Positions 1 to 8,702 are shown, counted from the stretch's first letter. The stretch: DNA of 32,813 bases from Candidatus Obscuribacter sp. (GCA_021772135.1 JADYXQ010000147.1:1-32813); one strand, 5' to 3'. The notes: generated by a model from the sequence alone, not told the origin. Program-made: numbers and translations.

Positions 1-198
1 CTGGAACTGGAACTGGAACTGGAACTGGAACTGGAACTGGTGCTGGAACTGGTGCTGGAACTGGAGCAGGAACTGGAACTGGAACTGGTGCTGGAACTGG
101 AACTGGTGCTGGAACTGGAACTGGAACTGGAACTGGAACTGGTGCTGGAACTGGAACTGGTGCTGGAACTGGTGCTGGAACTGGAGCTGGAGCCGGAG
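1..198. repeat. Hexanucleotide tandem repeat coding for Pro-Ala/Pro-Val dipeptides
   Basis: About 33 consecutive 6-base units (plus strand CTGGAA, CTGGTG, CTGGAG and variants) run from the left edge to about 198. The coding strand is minus, where each unit gives Pro followed by Val or Ala. The array has no frame break, so it is a coding microsatellite inside the linker of the receiver protein, and it continues past the window edge. The plus-strand Leu-Glu reading is only its mirror. Confidence 0.9.
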
Positions 199-895
199 TA
201 CCAATCGAGTCTAAATCGCCCCATTTATTGCCGCCGTTGGACGGTGCTGCTGCCTGTGCGACCGGCTGAGCCTGTACTTGTGGTGCAGCCGTCGGTCTAA
301 ATCCTGCTTCGGCAGCAAGGTGAATTTCGCCGGTAGCTTCTTGTGCTTTTGCCGCCGGTGCACTGGCTGTGGCCCCGGCAACTTCAGGAGCTGGAATTTT
401 GTCTAAATCACCCCAGCGACTACCACTTTCAGCTACCGGAGGTGGAGCCGGTTGAGGGGCAGGAGCGGCTGGCGCAGGTTGAGGGGTAGGAGCAGCCGGA
501 GGCACCACTGATGGTGCCGCGGCGGCTTGCAGTTTTGCCACCACAATTTTTATCTGGTTGACCCAGCTTTGCGGATCTAAGAAGTCGAGAGCACCCAGAT
601 TGACTGAAGCTCGCACCATGTCTGCATCTAATACACTTTTGCTGACGATGACAGGCAATTGAGGAAAGAGCTGACGAGTCTCAGCCAACAGATTCAAGCC
701 CTCAACCGGCTCATCATCAAGATCGATCCAGAGTAATTTGGTGCCAACTTTAATGGCCTGCTCAACTGCGCGACTGCCGTCTCTTTTGGAGACTGTAGCA
801 ATGTAGCGCAATCCCGGCTCATTTTTTATTAGTCCTTCCAATAACTGCTGCGTGGGCTCATCGCCGTCGCAGACTAGTAGGGTTGGAATGCTCAC
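1..895 (-). CDS. Atypical response-regulator receiver protein with Pro/Ala-rich linker (3' end outside window)
   Basis: This gene starts at GTG 895, with an AGGGG ribosome site about 10 bases upstream; an in-frame stop lies further upstream and there is no ATG. It is read to the left edge and continues beyond it. Residues 1-120 look like a receiver domain: acidic residues near D10-D12, a likely phospho-acceptor D58 in WIDLD, and SKS near 85. The usual Lys of the K-P motif is missing (FLDP instead), so phosphorylation may not be canonical. A Pro/Ala-rich linker follows, holding two copies of a WGDLD motif (W161, W225) and then a Pro-Ala/Pro-Val dipeptide repeat. The architecture recalls CpaE/TadZ-type proteins, where a degenerate receiver precedes a ParA-like ATPase, but no ATPase is visible here. 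It lies 67 bases downstream of the 963-4625 gene on the same strand, so the two are probably co-transcribed. Confidence 0.8.
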   Translation of the reverse strand, partial: MSIPTLLVCDGDEPTQQLLEGLIKNEPGLRYIATVSKRDGSRAVEQAIKVGTKLLWIDLDDEPVEGLNLLAETRQLFPQLPVIVSKSVLDADMVRASVNLGALDFLDPQSWVNQIKIVVAKLQAAAAPSVVPPAAPTPQPAPAAPAPQPAPPPVAESGSRWGDLDKIPAPEVAGATASAPAAKAQEATGEIHLAAEAGFRPTAAPQVQAQPVAQAAAPSNGGNKWGDLDSIGTPAPAPVPAPVPAPVPVPAPVPVPVPVPVPAPVPVPAPVPVPVPAPVPAPVPAPVPVPVPVPVPVP

Positions 896-962
896 GATTA
901 AGTCGCCCCTTTCGCTGAAACCGAATAATTTGACTATAAGTGTACTACCTTAAGGGTATCGC

Positions 963-3900
963 TTACCGGGCCCCAGTAGCCGCTTGAGCAACATTGCTAT
1001 CAAGTGGGAAGCCAAGCAGTCGGCCGCTGGTATCAATCATGCGTTTGCGCATTTCATCAACCGGCATGGTGTTTAATTCAACATCTTTATACATTGAAAG
1101 CAGCTGCATAGTTGACATCAGGCTCAAATGTTTTTTACCGGCAAATTCTTGCAAGGCTGGGCTGAAATCTGGTTCTGAACGCTCGGCAGGGTGTTTTGAC
1201 GACCAGGTCTGGGCGATCAGTATTCCCTTTGGTTCAACTTCGTACTCATCCCAGAAAGCAATTACAGATTCGGCCAGCTGTGCCACTTCTGTACGATTGG
1301 CAGCGCCAGGGCTATGTACAATTCTGGCAATCGCTTCGACCTGGTCGCCCCGTGACAGCCACAATTCATTAACGTTGCTTCTTGACTGTTGTACTTGCCA
1401 GCCCAGTCGCGTCAATATTTCTTGACTGCCACCAAGCAGGGCGTCATTTTCGCCGGTCAGTAAAATTACTTTCAGCGTGTCTACCGCTCTAATTCTTGCT
1501 TCCACAGAACTGAGTTTTGCTTGCATCTGGCGAATTTGCTCGGCCATTTGTAAGTGTTCATTCTTTAGCAAGTCAATGAATGGGAAGGAGAATTCGTCGC
1601 ACCAGGTAGGAGGCGCGGTCTTTGTCATTTCTTCCATCTTCTTTATCAATTCCTTCGGTTGCGGTGCTTCATTATCTTGTAGGGCGGAAAGATCCATGCC
1701 GCGGGGGTTGCCATCGCCATTGGTGCCTGGAGCATGGGCCGGTTGGCCGGCTGGCTGTGGCATTGCCTCAGGTTGTTTAGCTTGAGGCTGTTCCATTCTC
1801 GGCTGTGGCGTTTCCGCCATGGACATTAATGATGGTGGTACCGCTGGCGTTACTGGAGGTGCAGGCGGCGCAGGGGGCTGATTGGGGTTTTGGAACTCCT
1901 GATACTGCTGCATTTCAGCTCCGGGCGCCGCAGGGGCAGCCGGAGCTGTTTGCGGCGCCAATTGAGGCGAAAACTCAGGATTGGACATGGCCTGGGCGGG
2001 CACAGTTTGTTCTCGCAAACTTTCTTCGTGCATGGCTTGAACTTGCGCCGGCGAAGGTACAGGCATAGGTAATGCCGGCATTACCGGCGGTTCTGGCAAC
2101 TGCTTGACAAAATCATGGACAGGAATCTTGGCAGGTTGGGCAGGTTGTTCGGCTTCCGCATAGGTAGGCGTTTCGGTGCGTTCAGGAGCCTTGCTTTCCT
2201 GGTCTTCCGACACCGGTGTAAAGGATGAATTCACAACTTGCTCCTCTGCTACTGCTTCAATTTGTTGTTCTAGTGGTTGTTCTAATGGTCGCCCTAGTGA
2301 TACTTCTAAAGGCTTTTCTGAAAACGCTTCCAATGACGGTTCTGATGGTTGTTCGGGCTGGTGACTGGCCGATGGCACTGCCGATAGTGAGTCATGAGTT
2401 TCAAGGGCAGGCTCTTCTTTCTTAGGCGTTGCTTGCGGCTCTAATCTTGATGCACCAAGTGTGTGGAGCAATGAGCGCAGGCTGGACCGCTCTTGTGGTT
2501 CTGCCACCTGTGGTGGCAGAGGTGCTTTGCCCTGATAAATTTCGGGTTCGGGTAAAACTGGTGCCGGTGCGCTTTGCTGGCTGATTTCTACTGCCGGCAA
2601 ATCAGCACTGGACACACCGGCTACAGAATCAGTAGCGTTGAAAACATCAGTAGCTGCTTGCGATGATTCCGGTTGATAATTAAGGGCAGCAGCATCTTCT
2701 TCTTTGAGAAACTCAAAGCTTTTGCGAAATTCTTCAATTTCTTTAGCTTCCCTCTCAGCAGTCAGACGAAGCAATTCTTTTTCTGAAATGGTTGGCATTT
2801 CCGGTTCGCTTGCTGTCTCAGCTAAAGCCACAGGTTCAGGAATGACCGAAACTTCTTCTTGTGACACATTAGTAGTCTGCGGCTCTTCGGCCAGTTGGTA
2901 GCGACCTGTGTCTAGATAGTTACGCGGGGCTTCCATTACGGGTCTTAAAGCCGACTCCAGGTCTCGCGAAGCCGCTTCGATTTCGGCACGTTCTATCTCG
3001 GCCATGGTTGGCTCTTGATGCGACGTGGCGGCCGGGGACGCTGGCTGTACCACATTCAAGTTATCTAATCCGCTGCCGGCATGCAACGATTCCATCAACC
3101 GTGCAGCTTCAAATTCAAGAGGCGGTGTTTCATCGCGATTTTCGGATACTTCTGACTTGGAACTAAAACTAGAATTGGTTTCTGCCATCACCGGAGTAGA
3201 AGTGACATCGGTAACTTCAGGCTCGCTAGGTTCGAGTTCATCTTCTTTATCGTCGCCACCAAATTCTAGACCTTTTAAAATGTCCGATATTTTTGGTTTG
3301 GTATTGCTTGTACTGGTAACATTAGGATCGCGTGTGGCGGTTTCAATTTCGTTGGCTTGCTGCACCAGTTGTCTGGCGGTTTCGGCAAACTGCGAAAGGT
3401 CCATGGCTGCGGTAGCTTTTTTTAGTTCAAAATTATTAACTACGGCAACATCTGGAGCTGATTGCGTGGCTGCCTCAGCCGGCACTTCGTCAGGGACAAT
3501 AGGCTCCATTGCTTGAAAAGCGGCAGGATCTTCAGCAGTTAGTTTGGCTGCTACCGGCTCGGCTGGCGATGGTGGAGCGGTGGCAGCAGTGATGAATTCA
3601 TCATCGTCATCAAATGGATCAAGAGCGTCGGAGGAGAATAATCCTTTTAAGGCGCCTTTCGGCGGCTGTTTTGGTGGCAGGGGCACAGTTTGTGCTTGCT
3701 CCAGATTTTCTGCCGGTGCGCTGGCCCTGGCTTCGGCCGCGGCTGTGGAGCTGGCATGGTGAGACGCCAGGCTGGCCATGATTTCTTCTAAACGAGCTTC
3801 ATCCATAGTCTGAGTTGGAACCTTGTCAGAGTAATTGGGAGTGTCTACTTGAGATTCCATTTCGACGGCCGGCGCAAATGGCACCGAATCATCTTTGATA

Positions 3901-4625
3901 AATCCTTTAGTGATGGCGTCTTGATACCACTTGTTCACACAGTTCATCAACACCCGATCAAAATCAGGCGAGTATGGTGCCGGAAGAAAAATAACTTTGC
4001 CACCGTTGTCGCCGGCCCAAAATTGAGCGGCAACACATTTCTTTTGAGCGGCAGTGGCAAGCACTGAATAATTCGATGAAAGAAAATCAGTGCGGATGAT
4101 GGTGTTCCATTCGATGCTGCTCTGATCGAGATATTCTGCCATTTCTGAGGTCTTGCCCTCGTCGGTGGCTTCCACAACTCTGCCGTGGCTGAGCGCGCTC
4201 ATCTGACGGCTGCCATTATCAGGCGGGCTTTTCACTGCCGGTGCATAAACCGACAACCAATCGTAATTGTCTACAGATATAGTAGGACCGGCCAGCACAA
4301 AAGGTCTGCAGAGAAAATAAATTAGCAGACCACCCTGAGATAGAAATGGTATCAACTCTTCCAGACGTGAATCAGACTCATTGATCAGTTCTTGGATCAA
4401 AGCGTCATCCGGAACGTTGAGCTGGTTTACTCCTTCGGAGAGCAACTGGTTGATGCGGCGAGTGGGTTCTGGTCCCTTGTCGAATAAGTGGAGCAAGCTG
4501 ACTGGATTGGCAATGATGACTTGATAGTTGTCGAGCGATTTAGCCCTGCCCAGATTGAGGTGAGATTCATCACCAAAACCGGGGCAATTTAGCCTCAGTA
4601 CTCTCTCCCTATCGATACTTTTCAT
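963..4625 (-). CDS. Giant disordered protein with N-terminal GATase-like and C-terminal nuclease-fold-like domains
   Basis: The product has 1,220 residues and unknown function. ATG 4625 follows GGTGAGG; an in-frame TTG sits directly before it at 4628. Residues 1 to about 250 are ordered and hydrophobic in places (PGFGDESHLNLGRAKSLDNY, GGLLIYFLCRPF) and resemble a glutamine-amidotransferase-like fold. Residues of about 260-1000 are low-complexity, rich in Ala, Pro, Glu, Gln and Ser, with acidic patches such as DPFDDDDEF, and are presumably disordered. After a short coiled coil (IRQMQAKLSSVEARI) the last 150 or so residues follow the pattern of PD-(D/E)XK-like domains: LLTG, LGWQV, WLSRGDQVEAIARIV, KGILIAQ, LSLMSTMQLLSMY. 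The expected E-x-K catalytic pair is not evident, so this end may bind rather than cut. There is no signal peptide, so it is probably cytoplasmic. The fold assignments are by eye; the reading frame itself is secure. Confidence 0.8.
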   Translation of the reverse strand: MKSIDRERVLRLNCPGFGDESHLNLGRAKSLDNYQVIIANPVSLLHLFDKGPEPTRRINQLLSEGVNQLNVPDDALIQELINESDSRLEELIPFLSQGGLLIYFLCRPFVLAGPTISVDNYDWLSVYAPAVKSPPDNGSRQMSALSHGRVVEATDEGKTSEMAEYLDQSSIEWNTIIRTDFLSSNYSVLATAAQKKCVAAQFWAGDNGGKVIFLPAPYSPDFDRVLMNCVNKWYQDAITKGFIKDDSVPFAPAVEMESQVDTPNYSDKVPTQTMDEARLEEIMASLASHHASSTAAAEARASAPAENLEQAQTVPLPPKQPPKGALKGLFSSDALDPFDDDDEFITAATAPPSPAEPVAAKLTAEDPAAFQAMEPIVPDEVPAEAATQSAPDVAVVNNFELKKATAAMDLSQFAETARQLVQQANEIETATRDPNVTSTSNTKPKISDILKGLEFGGDDKEDELEPSEPEVTDVTSTPVMAETNSSFSSKSEVSENRDETPPLEFEAARLMESLHAGSGLDNLNVVQPASPAATSHQEPTMAEIERAEIEAASRDLESALRPVMEAPRNYLDTGRYQLAEEPQTTNVSQEEVSVIPEPVALAETASEPEMPTISEKELLRLTAEREAKEIEEFRKSFEFLKEEDAAALNYQPESSQAATDVFNATDSVAGVSSADLPAVEISQQSAPAPVLPEPEIYQGKAPLPPQVAEPQERSSLRSLLHTLGASRLEPQATPKKEEPALETHDSLSAVPSASHQPEQPSEPSLEAFSEKPLEVSLGRPLEQPLEQQIEAVAEEQVVNSSFTPVSEDQESKAPERTETPTYAEAEQPAQPAKIPVHDFVKQLPEPPVMPALPMPVPSPAQVQAMHEESLREQTVPAQAMSNPEFSPQLAPQTAPAAPAAPGAEMQQYQEFQNPNQPPAPPAPPVTPAVPPSLMSMAETPQPRMEQPQAKQPEAMPQPAGQPAHAPGTNGDGNPRGMDLSALQDNEAPQPKELIKKMEEMTKTAPPTWCDEFSFPFIDLLKNEHLQMAEQIRQMQAKLSSVEARIRAVDTLKVILLTGENDALLGGSQEILTRLGWQVQQSRSNVNELWLSRGDQVEAIARIVHSPGAANRTEVAQLAESVIAFWDEYEVEPKGILIAQTWSSKHPAERSEPDFSPALQEFAGKKHLSLMSTMQLLSMYKDVELNTMPVDEMRKRMIDTSGRLLGFPLDSNVAQAATGAR

Positions 4626-4802
4626 CAATCCTCACCTTTCCTGGCCAAGTTTTTGCCGACCTCTCACGAGCGATTCACGATTAATCGCGGCGTACTCGGA
4701 CTAACTCCCAGATTCATATACCCACAATTGCTTGACCAAACCTAGAGATTGCACCGATTACTAAGCTCTACATGTCAAGCGGAGCTGACGAAACGGCCGA
4801 TA

Positions 4803-4841
4803 AAAAGAAGAAGAGACCCTCAACGAGACTCTTCTTCTTTT
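4803..4841 (-). terminator. Rho-independent terminator after the 4864-5289 gene
   Basis: A perfect 13-base inverted repeat (4803-4815 with 4829-4841; AAAAGAAGAAGAG paired with CTCTTCTTCTTTT) flanks a 13-base loop. Read on the minus strand it ends in a T-tract, 23 bases beyond the stop of the small secreted protein. The stem is A/T-rich, so strength is uncertain. The opposite reading also ends in T residues, but no plus-strand gene precedes it. Confidence 0.75.
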
Positions 4842-4863
4842 AGGCTGCTATTTTTCCAGAGAC

Positions 4864-5289
4864 TTATTCAATTTCTTCGTCAAGGCTCAATGTGGCCAGG
4901 CTGAAAGGATGTTCTGCGCTTTTACCAAATGCGTTTTTGCCACCATAATAGAAACCTTCGCCAGTACCGACAATCAGACCAGCTGGCAAGCTCAACACTG
5001 AGGCCATGAGCATAGGTGGAAGACTTTTGTGACCACCGATACTATCGGCCATGCTCTCGTTGTACTCAACGCAATGCTTTCCTGAGCGGCGCATAATAGC
5101 CACAGGAATTCCTACTGCCAGACCGGTTGCTACACTGGCGGCTCTTACAGGCAACATGACGGTGTTGTGCACCATTGATTTAGTGTCGTCTGCCATTGCC
5201 GGACTGGCCACAAATGGATTAACCACAAATGCCGTTGCCAGTGTAAAGAGAGCCAATTTTAGAGCACGTGTTTCTTTGAAACTAATCAC
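4864..5289 (-). CDS. Small secreted protein of unknown function
   Basis: The product has 141 residues. I place the start at GTG 5289 because GGAGG lies 7 bases upstream and because it puts a clear signal peptide at the N-terminus: basic KETRALK, a hydrophobic core LALFTLATAFVV, then a predicted cut after ASPAMA. The frame is open further upstream to 5379, but that would bury the signal. The mature part is short, with two small hydrophobic glycine-rich stretches (ASVATGLAVGIPVAIM; LMASVLSLPAGLIVGTGEGFYYGG) that could associate with or cross the membrane, and an acidic tail. I recognise no family. It is monocistronic, divergent from ispH, and followed by a strong hairpin. Confidence 0.7.
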   Translation of the reverse strand: MISFKETRALKLALFTLATAFVVNPFVASPAMADDTKSMVHNTVMLPVRAASVATGLAVGIPVAIMRRSGKHCVEYNESMADSIGGHKSLPPMLMASVLSLPAGLIVGTGEGFYYGGKNAFGKSAEHPFSLATLSLDEEIE

Positions 5290-5296
5290 CAATTTT

Positions 5297-5301
5297 CCTC
5301 C
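5297..5301 (-). promoter_or_regulatory. Ribosome-binding site fixing the GTG start at 5289
   Basis: On the minus strand GGAGG is followed by seven bases (AAAATTG) and then GTG. This is one of the best Shine-Dalgarno sequences in the window and favours the GTG over the longer upstream open frame. Confidence 0.7.
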
Positions 5302-5429
5302 AGTCTGAAGATATGCGATCGAAAACGTCCTATTAGGAATAGTGGGTTCATAATAGCATCGTAAATGTTTAAAGAGCACGAACTCTACTGTAAGATGGTT
5401 GCCGAGTGGTTTGCCTATATGATTTGTAT

Positions 5430-6635
5430 ATGACCAAAGAAAATTCTCCGCACAACTCTAAACCGGCTGCCAATTACCATCGCAAAGGCTTTGGTTTAAA
5501 AGACGTTGTCGATGTCGAGTTGAAAAAAGATTATGATTCAGATTTGATCGCCAGGCTGAGAGCAGGAGGCAACGTTCTCACCGTAAACGGTATCACCATC
5601 AAGCTGGCCGAAGCTTTTGGGTTTTGCTGGGGTGTAGACCGCGCCGTTTCTATGGCTTATGAGACTAAACAACATTTTCCTGATAGACGCGTCTGGATTA
5701 CCAATGAGATTATCCACAACCCTGTGGTCAATCAAAATCTTAAAGACATGGGAATCGACTTTATTCAGACTCGGCCTGATGGCAGCAAAGATATAAGTCC
5801 AATAGGGGCCGGCGACGTTGTAATTTTGCCTGCCTTCGGAGCTTCTTTAGAAGAGCTGACGCTTCTCGATACTCTCAATTGCGAAATTGTTGATACCACT
5901 TGCCCCTGGGTTTCACGGGTGTGGAACCGGGTGGTGAAATACGACAAAAGCGATTTTACCGCTGTGATTCACGGTAAGCCCAAGCACGAAGAGACTGTAG
6001 CCACGGCGTCGCGAGCCGGCACCTATTTGATTGTTCAAAGTTTTGAAGATGCCGAATGGGTTTGTCGCTACATCATAGATGGCGGTCGGAAGAGCGAATT
6101 TTTAAAACGTTTCGCCAGTGGAGTTTCGCCCGGTTTCGACCCTGATTGCGACCTGATTAGAATCGGCGTGGCCAATCAGACCACAATGTTCAAGGGTGAG
6201 ACCGAGCAAATCGGCAAGCTTTTTGAGAAGACCATGATCACCAAATATGGTCCGGCAAAAATTGACGAACATTTTCTCAGTCCTGGCGACACCATCTGCG
6301 ATGCCACTCAAGAACGTCAGGACGCCATGCTTAAACTGGTAGAAGAAAAGCTCGATTTGATGCTTGTTATCGGCGGCTTTAATTCATCCAATACCGGGCA
6401 CTTGCAAGAGATTGCCCACAAGCGTGGCTTGCCCTCTTATCATATTGATGGCCCAGACTGTCTGGGTCCGGGCAATGTCATTCGCCATAAACCGTTAGAG
6501 AGCGATCAGTCGCAATCAAAAGAGCTGTTTTTCCCACAGAGCGGCGACGTTATCGTTGGTGTCACATCCGGTGCTTCCACGCCCGATCAAGTGGTGGCAG
6601 ACGTGCTGGAAAAAATATTTGTCTTAAGAGCTTAG
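5430..6635 (+). CDS. ispH: 4-hydroxy-3-methylbut-2-enyl diphosphate reductase (IspH/LytB), long form
   Basis: IspH is the last enzyme of the non-mevalonate isoprenoid pathway. It reduces HMBPP to IPP and DMAPP through a 4Fe-4S cluster in the cytoplasm. The three cluster cysteines are visible: C66 in [12 protein letters not shown]158 in VDTTCPWV and C290 in [10 protein letters not shown]. Also present are the HNPVVN and GKPKHEE histidine motifs, the TQER box and the GGFNSSNT and TSGASTPD substrate segments. At 401 residues it matches the long cyanobacterial/plant class rather than the roughly 315-residue E. coli class. ATG 5430 gives MTKENSPHN; a GTG at 5406 is in frame but neither has a good ribosome site. 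A four-codon ORF (5419-5433) overlaps the ATG as ATGA. The gene is divergent from the small secreted protein and convergent with the flavoprotein, 4 bases apart. Confidence 0.96.
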   Translation: MTKENSPHNSKPAANYHRKGFGLKDVVDVELKKDYDSDLIARLRAGGNVLTVNGITIKLAEAFGFCWGVDRAVSMAYETKQHFPDRRVWITNEIIHNPVVNQNLKDMGIDFIQTRPDGSKDISPIGAGDVVILPAFGASLEELTLLDTLNCEIVDTTCPWVSRVWNRVVKYDKSDFTAVIHGKPKHEETVATASRAGTYLIVQSFEDAEWVCRYIIDGGRKSEFLKRFASGVSPGFDPDCDLIRIGVANQTTMFKGETEQIGKLFEKTMITKYGPAKIDEHFLSPGDTICDATQERQDAMLKLVEEKLDLMLVIGGFNSSNTGHLQEIAHKRGLPSYHIDGPDCLGPGNVIRHKPLESDQSQSKELFFPQSGDVIVGVTSGASTPDQVVADVLEKIFVLRA

Positions 6636-6666
6636 CTCGTTATTGACTAAAGCTTAGCTCGTTATT
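6629..6666. repeat. 22-bp tandem duplication across the ispH stop codon
   Basis: AGCTTAGCTCGTTATT occurs exactly at 6629-6644 and again at 6651-6666, an offset of 22 bases. The first copy holds the ispH stop (TAG 6633-6635) and the stop of the convergent flavoprotein gene; the second lies inside that flavoprotein's last codons. It looks like a recent slippage duplication that rewrote the C-terminal tail. Confidence 0.8.
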
Positions 6667-7578
6667 AATAAGAGTGATCACTCCGGCAGCGCAAGCCATG
6701 CCCTGGCCCACGGCGGTACCGATGCGCGGAACCGTGCCCGCCGTGATGTCGCCGGCCGCAAATATGCGCTGCTGCGAGGTTTTAAACTGATTATCGACGA
6801 TGATATAGCCGCGCTGGTCTAATGCCAGAAGATCGCCAACGGCAGCCGAATTAGGTACATAACCAATTTTCGCCAGAACAAAATCTACTTTTAGATTTAC
6901 CATTGCAGCCTGCGTAGCCACCGTAATCGACTCAACTTTATCTGTGCCTGCCAGTTGCTTAATTTCGCTCAGCATCAATGTCTCCACATTATTTAAAGTT
7001 GCCACTTCGGCAATCAAGTCTGGTCTGGCATTGAACTTTTCTCGGCGGTGAATGACAAATATTTTCCTCGCCTCTCGCGATAGTTTAATAGCCTTAAGTA
7101 GAGCGCTGTCGCCACCGCCAACGATTGCCAGAGTTTTGCCTTGCAAATTTTCATCAATATGGTATCGCACCATCTCATTGATGGGCGTGGGCGGCAAAGC
7201 AAGCCTGTTCTCGCTTAAGCCGGTGGCGACCAGCAAATAATTGCAGCTCCATGCTTGATTGACGAGCGGAAAACTGTCGCCACCAATTTCCACCTTAAGT
7301 ACTTGAGCTTGCCTGATGTTTACGGTACTTTTGGCCACTACCGCTTGCAACCGCAATTGAGCTTCTGCACCATTGCTGAACCAACCGAGAGCAAAATTGC
7401 TGATGGCACTGGGAATAGCTGTCAGCTGGCCGCCGCAGGCAGGCTGCTGCTCAAGCACAAGTGCCTCTATTTCTGCTTCTTTGAAGGCCAGTGCGGCTGA
7501 AACGCCCGCCGGCCCGGCTCCTAAAATTATGACCGGATAGTGTTGGCCCATTATTACAACGAATCTCATTTGCTGCAT
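6640..7578 (-). CDS. Thioredoxin-reductase-like FAD/NADPH oxidoreductase lacking the CxxC motif
   Basis: This is a two-dinucleotide-domain flavoprotein of 312 residues. The FAD motif is GAGPAG (20-25), the ATG box VATG (117-120), the NAD(P) motif GGGDSA (154-159), and HRREKF near 177-182 is the usual NADPH 2'-phosphate site. The second FAD motif is IFAAGDIT near 270-277. Thioredoxin reductases carry CxxC just before the NADPH motif, but here that stretch (VRYHIDENLQGK) has no cysteine. A type II ferredoxin/flavodoxin-NADP reductase or a bacillithiol-disulfide-reductase-like role is therefore more likely. Three in-frame ATGs (7578, 7569, 7551) compete with no clear ribosome site. The last would give MGQHYPVIILGAGPAG, which is the usual family start. 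It is divergent from hemE; the C-terminal tail is altered by the 22-bp duplication. Confidence 0.85.
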   Translation of the reverse strand: MQQMRFVVIMGQHYPVIILGAGPAGVSAALAFKEAEIEALVLEQQPACGGQLTAIPSAISNFALGWFSNGAEAQLRLQAVVAKSTVNIRQAQVLKVEIGGDSFPLVNQAWSCNYLLVATGLSENRLALPPTPINEMVRYHIDENLQGKTLAIVGGGDSALLKAIKLSREARKIFVIHRREKFNARPDLIAEVATLNNVETLMLSEIKQLAGTDKVESITVATQAAMVNLKVDFVLAKIGYVPNSAAVGDLLALDQRGYIIVDNQFKTSQQRIFAAGDITAGTVPRIGTAVGQGMACAAGVITLINNELSFSQ

Positions 7579-7606
7579 CTTCTAGTGCCAGAACGAACTA
7601 CGATGC

Positions 7607-7612
7607 TACTAT
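7607..7612 (+). promoter_or_regulatory. Possible extended -10 promoter for hemE
   Basis: TGCTACTAT in the 65-base divergent spacer fits an extended -10 element (TG-n-TACTAT), about 32 bases before the hemE GTG. No good -35 lies upstream. It is weak evidence based on position only. Confidence 0.22.
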
Positions 7613-7643
7613 TTCGCTATGCAACCTCAATACTAGCTTTTAA

Positions 7644-8702
7644 GTGAAAGAATCGATCTTAGAAAATAATATCTTCATGCGAGCTCTGCGCTGCGAGCCG
7701 GTAGAACGCACCCCTGTATGGCTCATGCGCCAGGCCGGGCGCTACCAGCCGGAATACCGCGCCATTCGGCAGAAGCTTAGCTTTTTAGAGCTTTGTCACA
7801 ATTCTCAAGTGGCGGCCGAAGTAACGGTGATGGCCGTGGAGATGCTCAAAGTCGATGCCGGCATAATTTTCGCCGATATTCTTTTGCCCCTGCAGTGTCT
7901 CAATGCAGGTTTACGCTTTGCTCAGGGTGACGGGCCTGTAATTGATAATCCCGTTCGCTCAAGCGCTGATGTGGACAATTTGACAGCATTCGATGTGCAA
8001 GATGGCCTTGGTTACGTGCTCGAAGCCATCAAGCTTTTTGTTAAAGAAAAACCGCTTGTACCCTTGATAGGTTTTGCCGGTGCCCCTTTCACTCTGGCTT
8101 CTTATTTAATCGAAGGCGGTTCGTCCAGGCACTTTGAGCGCACCAAGGCCTTTATGTATCTCGAGCCTCTGGCTTTTGAAAAACTGATGGCTATTTTAAC
8201 CGACGTCACCATTGAATATTTGTTGGCCCAAGCTGCAGCTGGGGCCAACTGTCTGATGCTATTCGATAGCTGGGTAGGCACTCTTGGTCGAGAAGATTAC
8301 ACTACAGCCATACTGCCTCATTCCAGACGAATCTTTGCCGCCCTGCAAAATGTTGTGCCCACGATTCACTTTGGCACTGCCACCGGTGGCATGCTCGACC
8401 TGGTGGCATCGGCCGGATCCGATGTAATTGGCGTTGACTGGCGCATGAATTTAGCTTCCGCCTGGGATTTAATTGGCCCCAAAGCAGTGCAGGGCAATCT
8501 TGACCCCACAGTATTGTTAGGCGATCGAAAACTGATTTATGATCGCACCAGAATGGTGTTGGAACAGGCCGGGGGCCGTAGTGGGCACATTTTCAATCTT
8601 GGTCACGGCATCGGCAAAGATACGCCGGTAGACAACGTCAAATATCTGGTGGAAAGTGTGCGCGAACTCTCCACTCGAAAAGCACTCAGCTATGAGCCAT
8701 AG
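7644..8702 (+). CDS. hemE: Uroporphyrinogen decarboxylase
   Basis: HemE removes four carboxyl groups from uroporphyrinogen III to give coproporphyrinogen III in haem synthesis. The product has 352 residues, the normal length. Both family signatures are present: PVWLMRQAGRY (24-34, with the substrate-binding arginine R29) and IGFAGAPFTLASYLIEGG. The catalytic Asp is in FADILLP (D78), and DSWVGTL, GVDW and the C-terminal LGHGIGKDTPVDNVK are also seen. The start is GTG 7644: it leaves MKESILENNIFMRALR, which aligns with the usual N-terminus, while ATG 7677 would cut into it. The stop overlaps the hemY start by 11 bases, so translation is probably coupled. Confidence 0.96.
   Translation: MKESILENNIFMRALRCEPVERTPVWLMRQAGRYQPEYRAIRQKLSFLELCHNSQVAAEVTVMAVEMLKVDAGIIFADILLPLQCLNAGLRFAQGDGPVIDNPVRSSADVDNLTAFDVQDGLGYVLEAIKLFVKEKPLVPLIGFAGAPFTLASYLIEGGSSRHFERTKAFMYLEPLAFEKLMAILTDVTIEYLLAQAAAGANCLMLFDSWVGTLGREDYTTAILPHSRRIFAALQNVVPTIHFGTATGGMLDLVASAGSDVIGVDWRMNLASAWDLIGPKAVQGNLDPTVLLGDRKLIYDRTRMVLEQAGGRSGHIFNLGHGIGKDTPVDNVKYLVESVRELSTRKALSYEP

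Noticed and set aside
1..198. CRISPR-like or satellite repeat
   Set aside because: The unit is only 6 bases with no spacers and is coding.
40..300. Plus-strand ORF of Leu-Glu repeats
   Set aside because: It is the mirror of the Pro-Ala/Pro-Val repeat in the minus-strand receiver gene, which has a proper start and domain.
994..3762. Series of plus-strand ORFs, the longest 163 residues at 3025-3516
   Set aside because: They are antisense to the 1,220-residue gene, Ser/Ala-rich without domains, and arise from its biased codon use.
4701..4799. TTGACA-like box on the minus strand near 4775 as promoter of the large gene
   Set aside because: No -10 sequence is found at a proper distance; the nearest TAAT is 12 bases away.
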